Assembly: GCA_052144935.1 (NCBI GenBank)
Contig: JBKQPR010000310.1
Coordinates: 1 to 64,000, forward strand
Direction of reading: 5' to 3'
DNA from: JOPF133 sp052144935
GTDB taxonomy: Bacteria; Acidobacteriota; Terriglobia; Bryobacterales; Bryobacteraceae
Length of the DNA: 64,000 nucleotides
Below the pieces are notes generated by a model. It did not search any database. It was not told the DNA's origin and saw nothing but the letters and a program-made list of their open reading frames with translations. This document shows positions 1-9,233 of the stretch, piece by piece (positions within the stretch are counted from its first letter, which is position 1; each line of letters begins with the position of its first letter). The position numbers were made by a program, and so were the translations under genes.

Positions 1-81
1 ATCGTCCGGTGCTCAGACTCCGACCTTCACCGATGATAGAAAGCCTCGCCGAAACGATACTCGCCAGGGCTGCCAGATTGA

Positions 82-1065
82 AGCCCCTTCAGCCGTGAAA
101 CCGCGTTTTCACGCCGGATCCAAGTAACACCGGTAAGCACCGATGGCACATCGACCGACGCCCACGACGGAGACGAAGGGGAAGTGATGTTAGACATCGA
201 GATCGTCTCCGGAGTGTGCCCCAAAGGCACGATCGTCGTCTATTTCGCGCAATTCACCGAACAGGGGTGGATTACCATCCTGGATGCAGTGATGCAGGAT
301 TCCCAAAACGACCCCGGAGTTATATCCTGCAGTTGGGGTTTGGCCGAAGATATCGATGTCTGGACCGTTCAGGCGATGACGCAGATCAATGAGAGCTTGC
401 AGGAGGCGGCACAGTTGGGTATCACGGTTTGCGTCGCGGCCGGCGACGACGGTTCGAGCGATGCGGTGACCGATGGCAAAGCGCATGTCGACTTTCCGGG
501 ATCCAGCCCCTACGTTCTGTCGGTGGGCGGCACCACGATTCCGGTCAAGGGCGGCGCCGGACCCGACATTGTTTGGAAAGAAGGCGATGGCTTGAGGGCC
601 GACAACGGCGGCAGTACGGGCGGCGGCGTGAGTGCGGAATTCCCGCGGCCAACCTGGCAATCGGCTATCACCATTCAGTCCGTCGACCCAGGCGCCATCG
701 TTGGCCGGTCGGTGCCGGATCTGGCCGCGAACGCCGACTGGAATGCATCCCCTTACCTGTTGGTGGTGGATGGAAAGTCTCAGGCCAACGGAGGCACCAG
801 CGCCGCCACTCCTTTGTGCGCGTCGCTGGTCGCGCTGATAAATGCGCAGCGTGGAGCAGGCAAGCGGCTCGGCTATTTGACGCCGCTGCTGTACCAAGCC
901 CAGGGCGGCGGTACGATTGGCAGCGCGGGCTGCACCGACGTAGTCTCCGGCAATAACGTCACCGACAAGATCGGCGGTTATAGCGCCGGCCCCGGTTACG
1001 ATGCCGTGTCCGGTTGGGGCACACCCAATGGAAAGAATCTCCTGGCTGCCCTGGCCGGCGTGTAA
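82..1065 (+). CDS. Sedolisin (S53) serine-carboxyl peptidase, 5' end disrupted
   Basis: This is the catalytic domain of a secreted acid-active S53 peptidase of the kumamolisin type. The Glu of the catalytic dyad is encoded at 181-183 and the Asp four residues later at 193-195 (E-V-M-L-D). The oxyanion Asp lies in AAGDDGSSD, the nucleophile Ser in GGTSAATP, and the C-terminal calcium-site region in DAVSGWGTPNG. The frame is open only from base 82, with stops at 34, 37 and 79, and the first available start codon (GTG 184) comes after the catalytic Glu. The prodomain and the first part of the domain are therefore missing or out of frame. I did not find them convincingly in the other two frames of bases 1-80. 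It is most likely a degraded gene, or a gene with upstream frameshifts. Confidence 0.75.
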   Translation, partial: SPFSRETAFSRRIQVTPVSTDGTSTDAHDGDEGEVMLDIEIVSGVCPKGTIVVYFAQFTEQGWITILDAVMQDSQNDPGVISCSWGLAEDIDVWTVQAMTQINESLQEAAQLGITVCVAAGDDGSSDAVTDGKAHVDFPGSSPYVLSVGGTTIPVKGGAGPDIVWKEGDGLRADNGGSTGGGVSAEFPRPTWQSAITIQSVDPGAIVGRSVPDLAANADWNASPYLLVVDGKSQANGGTSAATPLCASLVALINAQRGAGKRLGYLTPLLYQAQGGGTIGSAGCTDVVSGNNVTDKIGGYSAGPGYDAVSGWGTPNGKNLLAALAGV

Positions 1066-1076
1066 TCGAGCGCGCC

Positions 1077-1127
1077 GGATTGGCCCGCCCACAGGATTGG
1101 CCCGCCCACAGGATTGGCCCGCCCACA
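1077..1127. repeat. Three perfect tandem copies of a 17-bp unit
   Basis: The unit GGATTGGCCCGCCCACA occurs three times head to tail at 1077-1093, 1094-1110 and 1111-1127. It starts 12 bp after the stop of the sedolisin and lies in the gap before the phosphoesterase gene. The perfect identity suggests recent slippage expansion. Confidence 0.9.
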
Positions 1128-1205
1128 AGGAGGGCGGAGTGAGCATAAACCACGGGGAGCGGATCGTAACCTTCGGACGCCTCCGGTGTGATAAGCTTGG
1201 CGGCC

Positions 1206-2693
1206 ATGGCAAAGAAACCGCCCGCTAAACAACCCGCTAAGCCGCCCGCTAAAGCGCCACCCAAAGTGGCGGCTTCGCTACTCGGCAGCATCGACCATAT
1301 CGTGGTGGTCATGCTGGAGAATCGCTCGTTCGATCACATGCTCGGGTTTCTCTACGCGCCGGGAAACACGTCACCGCTGGGGCAACCCTTTGACGGGCTT
1401 ACCGGAAACGAAAGCAACCCGGATGGGAAAGGCGGATCGGTGAAGGTGTACCGCATCCAGGCGTCCGACCCGCACCCGTACTTCATGCCGGGAGCCGATC
1501 CGGGCGAGGGTTTCCCGAACACCAACGGCCAGTTATTCGGCACAATCACAGCCCCCGCCAAGGGAACGCCGGCCACCAACAACGGTTTTGTAACCAATTT
1601 TGCGGCGACTCTGACGTATCTAGCCAAGCAACCGAACGCGGTCATATCCGGAACCACGGCTTCTCAGATCATGGGTATGTACACGCCCGATTTGCTGCCG
1701 GTACTATCCAAGCTGGCGGCTGGTTATGCGGTGTGCGACCAATGGTTCAGCCCGGCGCCCACGGAGACATTTCCCAACCGCGCCTTCGCCAGCATGGCGA
1801 CCTCGCAGGGCCACCTGGAGGACTCGGCTGCCAACGTATTCACGGCTCCCAGCATTTTTACGGCGCTGGCGAAGAAGGGCGCGAGTTGGAGCGCCTATGG
1901 GTACAACACGCTGCCGCTGATGCGGACCTCGGTCGCGGATATCACGCACGCCGCCGAAAGCCAGTTCGGGAAGTTCTCCGACTTTCAGAAGGCAGCCAAG
2001 GCAGGCACACTGGCGAATTACGTGTTTCTGGAACCGGAGTGGAGTTCGGCGGGCAACAGCCAGCATCCCGACTACGACGTATCGGCGGGCGAACAGTTCC
2101 TGCACGACGTCTACTACGCGTTGTACGGAACGCCGGCCTGGGCGAAGACGCTGCTGATTATCACCTACGACGAGCACGGCGGGTGCTACGACCACGTACC
2201 GCCGCCGGAGACGGCGGTGACGCCCGACAACTCGGTGGGCGAGTACGGGTTCGACTTCACGCGTTTTGGGGTGCGGGTCCCCACGGTCCTGGTCTCACCG
2301 CTGATCCCCGCGGGAACGGTGTACCGGTCGCCGACCGCGGTTCCGTTCGATCACACCTCGATTCTGGCGACCGCGGAGAAGCGCTTCGGCGTGGCTCCGC
2401 TGACGAAGCGAGACGCCGCCGCGGCGGACGTGGGCGGCGTGCTGACGCTCTCCACGCCGCGCACGGACGATCCGCTGGCGGGAGTCACGCCGCCGGCATC
2501 GAAGACCAGTCCCCGGATTTCGTCAGCGCCCAACCACCTGGTGACGGCGCTGGCCGAAACGGCTACCAGCCTGCCCGTTCCGGAGGACGGGGGCAAGGCG
2601 CATCAGCATGACACGCCGCAGTTCAAGACGGACCGGGAGGCGGTGGCGTATGCCGACAAGCGGTTCCACGATTACGCGAAATCGCGTAAATAA
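1206..2693 (+). CDS. Phosphoesterase family protein (acid phosphatase / phospholipase C type)
   Basis: The product is a 495-residue protein of the phosphoesterase family PF04185, which includes non-hemolytic phospholipase C and AcpA-type acid phosphatases. Metal and active-site motifs are visible: IVVVMLENRSFDHMLGF near residue 35, DEHGGCYDHV near residue 325, and PFDHTS near residue 385. The N-terminus is an unusual Lys/Pro/Ala-rich stretch (KKPPAKQPAK and similar), with no clear signal peptide. I chose ATG 1206; an in-frame GTG at 1188 would add six residues. The gene converges on the next one with a gap of only 3 bp. The substrate (phospholipid or soluble phosphomonoester) cannot be told from sequence. 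Confidence 0.85.
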   Translation: MAKKPPAKQPAKPPAKAPPKVAASLLGSIDHIVVVMLENRSFDHMLGFLYAPGNTSPLGQPFDGLTGNESNPDGKGGSVKVYRIQASDPHPYFMPGADPGEGFPNTNGQLFGTITAPAKGTPATNNGFVTNFAATLTYLAKQPNAVISGTTASQIMGMYTPDLLPVLSKLAAGYAVCDQWFSPAPTETFPNRAFASMATSQGHLEDSAANVFTAPSIFTALAKKGASWSAYGYNTLPLMRTSVADITHAAESQFGKFSDFQKAAKAGTLANYVFLEPEWSSAGNSQHPDYDVSAGEQFLHDVYYALYGTPAWAKTLLIITYDEHGGCYDHVPPPETAVTPDNSVGEYGFDFTRFGVRVPTVLVSPLIPAGTVYRSPTAVPFDHTSILATAEKRFGVAPLTKRDAAAADVGGVLTLSTPRTDDPLAGVTPPASKTSPRISSAPNHLVTALAETATSLPVPEDGGKAHQHDTPQFKTDREAVAYADKRFHDYAKSRK

Positions 2694-2696
2694 CCC

Positions 2697-3062
2697 TTAC
2701 TTGGCCCGCTTGGCCACGAACTCTTCGGTGGCCACGTCGCCCACCTTGCGCGTGAACTTGATCTCCTCGCCGGAGACCTTGCCGGTATAGGCGATGCGCA
2801 GCGCCTGGCCCTGGAAGTCCAGGTTCTCGACGAAGGAGACCTGGTCGCCTTTCACCGTCCCTTCGGTGATCTCGGTATCGCCGAATTGCGACTTCGCCCG
2901 GCCGGTCAGCTTCTCGCCGTCCACCTTGAAGTCGTAGGTGTAGTTCTGTATGCCGATTTGCGTATCGATCGCGGCGGTCCATTGGCCGGTAACGTCGGCC
3001 CACGCCGGAACCAGCAGAAGGATCGCCAGCGCGGTCCCCATCAGCAGTCTCGGACCCTTCAT
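2697..3062 (-). CDS. Small secreted beta-rich protein, function unknown
   Basis: The product is 121 residues with a clear signal peptide (MKGPRLLMGTALAILLLVPAWA). The mature part begins DVTGQWTAAID and reads as a series of short beta strands (YDFKVDGEKLTG, GTVKGDQVSF, IKFTRKVGD). This is the lipocalin-like pattern seen in many small acidobacterial exported proteins and in the N-terminal part of DUF1080 proteins. It starts 168 bp from the divergently transcribed isomerase gene and ends 3 bp from the phosphoesterase stop. No catalytic motif is visible. Confidence 0.75.
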   Translation of the reverse strand: MKGPRLLMGTALAILLLVPAWADVTGQWTAAIDTQIGIQNYTYDFKVDGEKLTGRAKSQFGDTEITEGTVKGDQVSFVENLDFQGQALRIAYTGKVSGEEIKFTRKVGDVATEEFVAKRAK

Positions 3063-3230
3063 CGTCCACCTCCTCTGATGATTTCAGACATACTGTACCG
3101 CGCCGCGGGTCCCGCTGGCGAGGGCATGACAGTAATCTCTTTAATCTACGCCGCGCGGATTCCGGACCGGCGGCATGCGGTATCGCAAACATTCCGATCC
3201 AAGCCCACGCCCGGCGTTTACAATAGCCCT

Positions 3231-4088
3231 ATGTTCACCCGGCGCGAACTTCTCAAGTCCGCATGGCTGGCCGCGGCGTTGTCCTCGGCCAAGCTTGCGG
3301 CGCGGCAACTCCAGGCGATCGGCGCACAGCTCTATACGGTGCGCAGCGTGCTTCCCCAAAAGCCCGCTGAGACGCTCGGCGCCATCGAAGCCATCGGCTA
3401 CCGCGAGATCGAGGCGACTTATGCCGGCCTCGACCGGCTTTGGCCAGCCATCCAGGCCACTCATTTAAAGCCCGTGAGTGTCCACCTGGACAATACTCTG
3501 ATGAACGCAGGCAAGGAGGACGACCTGTCCCGCGCGATCGACCAGGCGAAGAAATGGGGCTTCGCCTACGCCGTCTTTCCCTACCTGCCGCCCGCCGAGC
3601 GGGGCGGCTTGGACAAGATCCGCGTCCTGACCGACAAGCTGAACCGGGCCGGCGAGAAGTGCCGCGCCGTGGGCCTCGGCTTCTGCTATCACAATCACGC
3701 TTTCGAATTCGAGCCGATGGAGGGCACTACCGGGTTCCAGGTGATGATGGACCGCTTGGACAAGAACCTCTGCGGGTTCGAGCTGGACTGTTTCTGGGTG
3801 AGCGTAGCCGGCCACGATCCGGCGGAGTTGCTGGGGAAGCTCTCCGGCCGCGTGCCGTTGGCGCACCTGAAGGACAAAGCGCCCGGCACGCCGGTGATGT
3901 TCAAGGAATCGGTGGACCGTGGCGCTTTCAAGGAAGTTGGCAAGGGAACGATCGACTGGCCGGCAGTCTTGCGCGCCGCCGCATCGGCCGGCGTCCAGCA
4001 TTATTTTGTGGAGCAGGACCAGACCCCAGGCGACCCGCTGGAAAGCCTCCGGCAAAGCTTCGGGTACCTGTCAAAGCTGCAGTACTGA
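3231..4088 (+). CDS. Tat-exported sugar phosphate isomerase/epimerase (xylose-isomerase-like TIM barrel)
   Basis: The product is 285 residues. The N-terminus MFTRRELLKSAWLAAALSS is a twin-arginine type signal. The body is an AP endonuclease 2 / xylose-isomerase-like barrel: GAQLYTVRSVL opens the barrel, CYHNHAFEF carries a His-x-His-x-x-x-Glu metal-site pattern, and AHLKDK carries a late metal ligand. The frame stays open well upstream, but ATG 3231 is the start that places the Tat motif at residues 4-5. Proteins of this family isomerise or epimerise free sugars or keto sugars. The exact substrate is unknown. Confidence 0.85.
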   Translation: MFTRRELLKSAWLAAALSSAKLAARQLQAIGAQLYTVRSVLPQKPAETLGAIEAIGYREIEATYAGLDRLWPAIQATHLKPVSVHLDNTLMNAGKEDDLSRAIDQAKKWGFAYAVFPYLPPAERGGLDKIRVLTDKLNRAGEKCRAVGLGFCYHNHAFEFEPMEGTTGFQVMMDRLDKNLCGFELDCFWVSVAGHDPAELLGKLSGRVPLAHLKDKAPGTPVMFKESVDRGAFKEVGKGTIDWPAVLRAAASAGVQHYFVEQDQTPGDPLESLRQSFGYLSKLQY

Positions 4089-4109
4089 GTGAACGCCGGC
4101 CGGAACCAC

Positions 4110-4225
4110 CTTGGTGCTGGCCGGGCTTGCCCTTTCCGCCTGCTGGCAGAGGCTTGCTCGCCTGGGCCGGGCCGGCTAAAAGCCGGCTGGGCCCAGAGGG
4201 CACCCCAAGATTGCCTGCCCCACAG
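4110..4225. repeat. Palindrome-rich intergenic segment with relics of dispersed repeats
   Basis: The gap after the isomerase contains a hairpin at 4171-4187 (GCCGGCT, loop AAA, AGCCGGC). It is followed by GGGCCCAGAGGGCACCCC, a motif that recurs near 19083 and 54242. Then comes GCCTGCCCCAC, a half copy of the GTGGGGCAGGC element found at 56173 and 56803. No run of T follows the hairpin, so I do not call a terminator. Confidence 0.5.
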
Positions 4226-4292
4226 TGCCTCCCATCGAGTCGCGATTTGCGGAATAATCATGTTGTCGATTTCATCGTCTAAGTGATAACGC

Positions 4293-4562
4293 ATGTGCCG
4301 GAACATCAAACCCCTTTTCAACTTCGATCCGCCCGTAACTCCCGAAGAGATTCGAGCGGCTTCACTCCAGTTCGTGAGAAAAATCAGCGGCTTCAGCAAA
4401 CCGTCGAAGGCCAACGAAGGAGCATTCCTGGCGGCGGTCGATGAAATAGCCGGCATATCGACTCGTTTCCTCCGTTCGCTTGAAACGACGGCGCCGCCGA
4501 AGAATCGGGAGGCGGAGACCGCCAAAGCGAAGGCTCGCGCGGCGGAGAGATTCGGAGCTTGA
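4293..4562 (+). CDS. DUF2277 domain protein
   Basis: The product is an 89-residue soluble protein of the DUF2277 family. The opening MCRNIKPLFNFDPPVTPEEI followed by RAASLQFVRKISG is characteristic and covers residues 1-35. The rest is predicted helical, with a charged Ala/Lys/Arg tail. The family is widespread in soil bacteria and has no assigned function. The gene stands alone between two convergent or divergent neighbours. Confidence 0.9.
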   Translation: MCRNIKPLFNFDPPVTPEEIRAASLQFVRKISGFSKPSKANEGAFLAAVDEIAGISTRFLRSLETTAPPKNREAETAKAKARAAERFGA

Positions 4563-4637
4563 GTGTCCCAAACGCGCGTGAACGATTGGTGTCTCCGATG
4601 CGGCGCGTCTAGTTATCCCGTCAGCTTAGTTCTTCGG

Positions 4638-7600
4638 CTATCGCAGAGATGAGGGAATATCGATGGTCTTTCCCGACATCAATGCGCCTGCGTTGCTCTT
4701 TTTGAGCATCTCGTTGATCTCCGGGATCTGCTTCCCGGCGAACCCGTTCACGTCGGCCATGTCTTTCAGAAACTCCGCTTTCAGCTCGTCGTAATACTCC
4801 ACCTCGTATTTGGTCGGCGCCTGGAGCACGCGATCGATTCCGTTCAGCAGTTGCCCCAGCCGGTCTACCAGCCGCGGAGCCATGCTGTAACCCGGGATAT
4901 TATTCGGACGCGCCAGTTTCAGCTCCATCGAAGTGACCTGCTGTTTACGCTCGCCGATCAAACCCAGCAGCACCTTCGAAGCCTGAGGATCGAGTGTGCG
5001 AACGCTGGTTTCCGCGGTGTCCAGCTCCACCTTCCAGGTGTCGATCGAGCGGAGTGCGTCGTTGACGGCCGAGGTCATGTCCCGCAACTTGGTGTTGATC
5101 TCGAGTTGGGTGCGCAGCTCGGATTCATTCGCGCCGATGGTCGGATCGAGACGGACCTCCAGTTCGCGCGTCAGCGTCTGGCTGGCCGCCGTCAGCCGGA
5201 CCGTGTATTTTCCGGGCAGTACCTGCGGGCCGACGGATGGGAATCGGAATCCGCCGCCCTCATCGTCTCCGCCCGTGGGCCGCCGCAAACGCGGTCCCTG
5301 ATACCGCAGGTCCCAGTTGACGCGATTCAGCCCGGCGTCCTGCGGGATCGCGCCGAGGTCGCGAACGACCTTGCCGGCCGCGTCGAGGACCTCGATCTTG
5401 GCCGGCCCGCGAGCCTTCAAATAGTAAGTGATCGGAGCGCCATAAGGAGGATTGGGCCCCATGAAGGGCTTGTTCCCGTTTTGTCCCACGCTTCCGCCGC
5501 CGCGCGCCACCGCGTCAAAGCGCAGGGCCGGCCGCATGCCGAACAGAAACGCGCTCTGGCCGGCCACCTGGGCGTTCATCTGCTGGAGCGGCGAAACATC
5601 GTCGAGGATAAAGAGGCTGCGGCCGTGGGTCGCCAGTATCAGGTCGTTCTCGCGCGGCTGAATCACGATATCGCGCACCGCGACCGGCGGCAGATTCTTC
5701 AGGCTCATCCGCACCCACTCGTTTCCACCGGTGAAAGAAACGTGCAGCCCCAACTCGCTTCCGACGTACAGAAGCTGCGGATTTTTCGGATCTTCCTTCA
5801 CCACCCAGATGTAATCGTTGCCGGGAAGGTTCCCGCTGATTTTCGAAAAGGTCTTGCCGAAATCGGTGGTCTTATAGAGATATGGGTGAAAATCGTCGAA
5901 CCAATGATGTTCGAACGCGACATAGGCCGTGCCCGCGGCGGTTCGCGACGGCTCGATCCAGGCGATTTCGGCGAATTTCGGCACGCCCGGCGCGTTGCCG
6001 GTGACGTTCGTCCAGTGGCTGCCGCCATCGCGGGTAACTTGCAAATTGCCGTCGTCGGTCCCCGCCCAGATTACTCCCGCTTCGGCCGGCGATTCGGCGA
6101 TGCGGATCACCGTGCAGTGATACTCGGCGGTGGTGTTCTCGGTCCAGGTCGTTCCCACGCTCTTCTGCTTCTCAGGGTCGTTGGTGGTCAGATCGGGGCT
6201 GATGACGGTCCAGGTCTTGCCGAAGTCGGTGGATTTGAAGACCACATTGCTGCCGAAATACACCGTGTTCCGGTCGTGCGGCGAGCCGACGATCGGCGTG
6301 TTCCAGTTGAACCGGTATTTCAGCTCGTTCACCGGACCGCCGTCGTTGCGTTTCGGCTGCGGGCTGACGTCCTGCTGCTCCATCGTGTGCAGGTCGGTGC
6401 GAACGATCCCGCCGCCCTGATTTTCCGACAGAAAAACTTCCGGGTCGGTGGTACTGTTGATGACGTGGAAGCCGTCGCCGCCGCTCACGTTGCGCCAATC
6501 GCCGTTTACGATTCCGGCGCCGTGCGTGCGGCTGGGGCCGCTCCACGACCCGTTATCCTGCAGCCCGCCCGATAAGTAATAAAAAGGCCCGCGATTATCG
6601 GCATAGACCTGATAGAACTGCCCGATCGGGATGTTCAACACGGCCTCCCAGTTCGCCGCGCGATCGTAGGAAACCGCCATGCCGCCATCGTCGCCGATCC
6701 ATACGCGATTGGGATCCTTGGGATCGACCCAGACGGTGTGAAAATCGCCGTGAATCGTGGTGGCGATGCGTTTCCAGGTCCGGCCCGCGTCGATGGTGGT
6801 CATGAGCTGCATGCCGATCGAGTAGACGCGATTCTCATCGGTCGGATCGACGGTCACGTGGCTATAGTAAAGGCCGCGCCCCACCACGGCGGGATTCTTC
6901 GACATCACGCGGAAGTGATCGCCGCGATCGTCCGAGCGGAAGAGCGTTCCTTCATTCGATTCGCCGACCACGTAAACGACGTTCGAATTGCTGGCCGCGA
7001 CGCGCACGCCTATCCGGCCGAAATTCTTCGGCAGTCCGTTGGTCAGTTGCGACCACGTCCGCCCGCCGTCGAGCGACCGGAACACTCCGGTCTTTTCACT
7101 GCCCGAGGTAAACATCCAGGGCCGCCGCAGGAACTTCCACATGGTCGCGTAGAGAATGTTCGGATTATGGACATCGATGTCCATGTCCGCGCAGCCGTGC
7201 TCGGCATCGATATAGAGCACCTTTTTCCAGGTTTCGCCGCCGTCATTGGTCATGAAGACACCGCGCTCCTCGTTCGCTCCGGTGTTATGGCCGAGGGCGC
7301 ACACATACGCGGTTTGCGTGTTCAGCGGATCGATCGCGATGCGCGCAATGTGGTGCGTATCGCGCAGGCCTAGGTTGCGCCACGTCCTTCCACCGTCCAA
7401 CGTTTTATAAACGCCGTCGCCGAAGCTGACGCTGTTGCGCGCGTTGGCCTCGCCCGCGCCGAGCCAGACGACGTCGGAATTGTGCGGATCCACAGCGATG
7501 TTGCCGATCGAGATGGTGGAGGCATGATCGAAAATCGGGATCCACGTGGTGCCGCCGTTGGTCGTCTTCCACAATCCGCCGGAAGCGGTGGCGGTGTAGA

Positions 7601-7751
7601 TCAGCCATGGATTCCCGGGAATGCCTTCGATATCGGTGATGCGGCCGCCCATGACGGCGGGTCCGATGCTGCGATATTCCAGGCGTTCGAAAAGCGAAGC
7701 GTCCTGCGCGGCCAGCGCCGGCGCGATCAGAGCGAGTGCAAACCATTTCAT
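4638..7751 (-). CDS. Large exported BNR/sortilin-type beta-propeller protein
   Basis: The product is 1037 residues with a signal peptide (MKWFALALIAPALAAQ). Residues 20-700 form beta-propeller repeats of the sortilin/VPS10 or BNR type. Asp-box-like motifs recur, for example TTNGGTTW, TLDGGRTW, TNDGGETW, SLDGGRTW, TRDGGSHW and TTDFGKTF. The propeller contains a conserved TATASGGLWKT opening. The C-terminal third has a FlgD-like beta domain (YYLKARGPAKIEVLDAAGKVVR) and a helical tail. Databases usually label such proteins glycosyl hydrolase, but no catalytic residues are established for them. It probably acts in the periplasm or on the surface. It is a single-gene unit. Confidence 0.85.
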   Translation of the reverse strand: MKWFALALIAPALAAQDASLFERLEYRSIGPAVMGGRITDIEGIPGNPWLIYTATASGGLWKTTNGGTTWIPIFDHASTISIGNIAVDPHNSDVVWLGAGEANARNSVSFGDGVYKTLDGGRTWRNLGLRDTHHIARIAIDPLNTQTAYVCALGHNTGANEERGVFMTNDGGETWKKVLYIDAEHGCADMDIDVHNPNILYATMWKFLRRPWMFTSGSEKTGVFRSLDGGRTWSQLTNGLPKNFGRIGVRVAASNSNVVYVVGESNEGTLFRSDDRGDHFRVMSKNPAVVGRGLYYSHVTVDPTDENRVYSIGMQLMTTIDAGRTWKRIATTIHGDFHTVWVDPKDPNRVWIGDDGGMAVSYDRAANWEAVLNIPIGQFYQVYADNRGPFYYLSGGLQDNGSWSGPSRTHGAGIVNGDWRNVSGGDGFHVINSTTDPEVFLSENQGGGIVRTDLHTMEQQDVSPQPKRNDGGPVNELKYRFNWNTPIVGSPHDRNTVYFGSNVVFKSTDFGKTWTVISPDLTTNDPEKQKSVGTTWTENTTAEYHCTVIRIAESPAEAGVIWAGTDDGNLQVTRDGGSHWTNVTGNAPGVPKFAEIAWIEPSRTAAGTAYVAFEHHWFDDFHPYLYKTTDFGKTFSKISGNLPGNDYIWVVKEDPKNPQLLYVGSELGLHVSFTGGNEWVRMSLKNLPPVAVRDIVIQPRENDLILATHGRSLFILDDVSPLQQMNAQVAGQSAFLFGMRPALRFDAVARGGGSVGQNGNKPFMGPNPPYGAPITYYLKARGPAKIEVLDAAGKVVRDLGAIPQDAGLNRVNWDLRYQGPRLRRPTGGDDEGGGFRFPSVGPQVLPGKYTVRLTAASQTLTRELEVRLDPTIGANESELRTQLEINTKLRDMTSAVNDALRSIDTWKVELDTAETSVRTLDPQASKVLLGLIGERKQQVTSMELKLARPNNIPGYSMAPRLVDRLGQLLNGIDRVLQAPTKYEVEYYDELKAEFLKDMADVNGFAGKQIPEINEMLKKSNAGALMSGKTIDIPSSLR

Positions 7752-8251
7752 CTTTCAGTCCTCCGGGAACCGCGATTTCAAGAAAGCTTTGCCGTCGAAC
7801 CATCGACCTGTTCGGCGGGACGCCTCGTGGTCTTGGGCGGCTGCTCAGAAGCAGCATACCCCCCAAGTCCGGTGCTTTGCAAGACATCGTTCGAGCGGTT
7901 CGAGCGGTGGGAGAGCGTACGGAGAATCCGCCAGCGGAAGGAATCTCGCAGGATCGACATTCGGAACTCGCGGGGCTGAAGCGCACCACCCTCATCGGCG
8001 GGAATCCGGCCGGCTTTTGTCCGCACGGGAGACGGCCCGCGGAGGCATGGTGTTTAACTTCTGAGCGGCTGGTAAGATCTTGGGGTCGGTTCGAGCGCCA
8101 CTGCCAACACGGACGAGGCCCTGCTCGACAACCCGCCGGGGGTGCGCGCGCCGTATTCCGCCGGCCAAGCGAGAGGGAAGCCTTTGACAGGGGGGACCGG
8201 CGGTCCATGCACTGAGCACAAGGTTTTGTGACAATAGGTTGAGGGACTCCT
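7752..8251. other. 500-bp intergenic region without a recognisable gene
   Basis: The region lies between the divergently transcribed propeller gene and the PIN pair, so it should hold both promoters. I found no supported gene, RNA or repeat in it. Several short open frames cross it, but none has a plausible start or protein-like composition. A short palindrome, GGACCGGCGGTCC, lies near 8192-8204. Confidence 0.5.
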
Positions 8252-8533
8252 ATGCTATATCAGGTGAAGGACCTGTCGCCCGAGCAGAGGCACGCGGCAG
8301 AGATATTGCTTGGCCACCCCATTTCGGAAGACGAAGCCGTAAGCATCAAGAGCCTCGGCCCTACGACAATCATTCTGTCCAAACTCTCGCCCGAAGAGCG
8401 CGTAGCGGCGTTGCGCGCGCTGGAGAAGCGTTTTGCCAGCGCCGATCGGCCCGAGGTCGGCGAAGAAGAGGAAGAAGCGGTCATCAACGAGGCGTTGCGC
8501 TCAACCCGCCCCGATTATAGGCCGGCCGGTTGA
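8252..8533 (+). CDS. Putative antitoxin partner of a PIN toxin
   Basis: The product is a 93-residue acidic protein (MLYQVKDLSPEQRHAAEILL). It has a helical first half and an EVGEEEEEAV tract near residue 70. It matches no DNA-binding fold that I recognise. The antitoxin role is inferred from context: the stop codon overlaps the TTG start of the following PIN-domain gene by 4 bp, the arrangement typical of type II toxin-antitoxin operons. Confidence 0.65.
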   Translation: MLYQVKDLSPEQRHAAEILLGHPISEDEAVSIKSLGPTTIILSKLSPEERVAALRALEKRFASADRPEVGEEEEEAVINEALRSTRPDYRPAG

Positions 8534-8970
8534 GAATTGTCCTTGATACGACTGTCTTGGTCCGAGCGCATCCGGGCAGTCGCTCTACCGGGCGAAAAGT
8601 GCTGACCGCCTTGCTTGAGGGCCGTCACACACTTCTCCTTTCAAACGAAATCATTGTCGAGACCATCAAGGTGCTCCGCTATCCGCGCTTGCAAAAGCTA
8701 CATGCCTTTGCGGAAGACGAACTCTATGACTACGCGCAGTTCTTGCACGAGGTATGCCAAACGGTCTTAATCCAACATCCGTACCACGCCCCGTTGCGCG
8801 ATCCCAACGATCTCGACGTGATGCAAACCGCCGAACGCGGGGAAGCGGATGTGCTCTGCAGTAACGATCGCGATTTCCATGCGGCAGCCATTATTACGTT
8901 CTGCGCAGGGCGGGGCATCGAGGTGTGTACCGAAGCTGTGCTTCTGGCGAGGTTAAGGTCCGGCGGCTGA
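8530..8970 (+). CDS. PIN-domain putative toxin (COG1569 type)
   Basis: The product is a 146-residue PIN nuclease. Acidic residues of the metal site are visible: D5 in RIVLDTTVLV, E44 in SNEIIVE, D99 in DPNDLDVM, and D116/D118 in CSNDRDFH. Toxins of this kind cleave RNA and are held inactive by the antitoxin encoded just upstream. The start is TTG 8530, overlapping the previous stop. This is the COG1569 (PF13470-like) branch rather than classical VapC. Confidence 0.8.
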   Translation: MRIVLDTTVLVRAHPGSRSTGRKVLTALLEGRHTLLLSNEIIVETIKVLRYPRLQKLHAFAEDELYDYAQFLHEVCQTVLIQHPYHAPLRDPNDLDVMQTAERGEADVLCSNDRDFHAAAIITFCAGRGIEVCTEAVLLARLRSGG

Positions 8971-9233
8971 ATCCCGGCACAACCCGCTCCCCTATTTTTC
9001 ACGGGGCCAGCGCCAGTCCACGCGGGCGCTCTGCCGGCGTCAGAGAAAATCGGGGCGAGTATTACCGGCAGGATGCTGCGAGTTGGAGCGTTATGCAATC
9101 GGGAATTGGGCGCATCGTTAAAGGTGTGATCAATAGCGAGTTCCCCCCCTGAGGATTGATCCGTTCCTCCTGCCCTGCGCCGTGCAGCCCACACCCGGGC
9201 CCTGAACATTATTTCGAGAACTCGTGATCGTCC

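Noticed and set aside
27..230. Minus-strand open frame at the window start
   Set aside because: It overlaps the sedolisin coding region in antisense and has no features of a real protein.
4171..4205. Rho-independent terminator after the isomerase
   Set aside because: The hairpin is not followed by a T run, and the surrounding motifs recur elsewhere as repeats.
4851..6575. Long plus-strand open frame opposite the BNR propeller gene
   Set aside because: It is antisense to a well supported gene, has a biased His/Arg/Val composition and shows no domain. Long antisense frames are common at this GC content.
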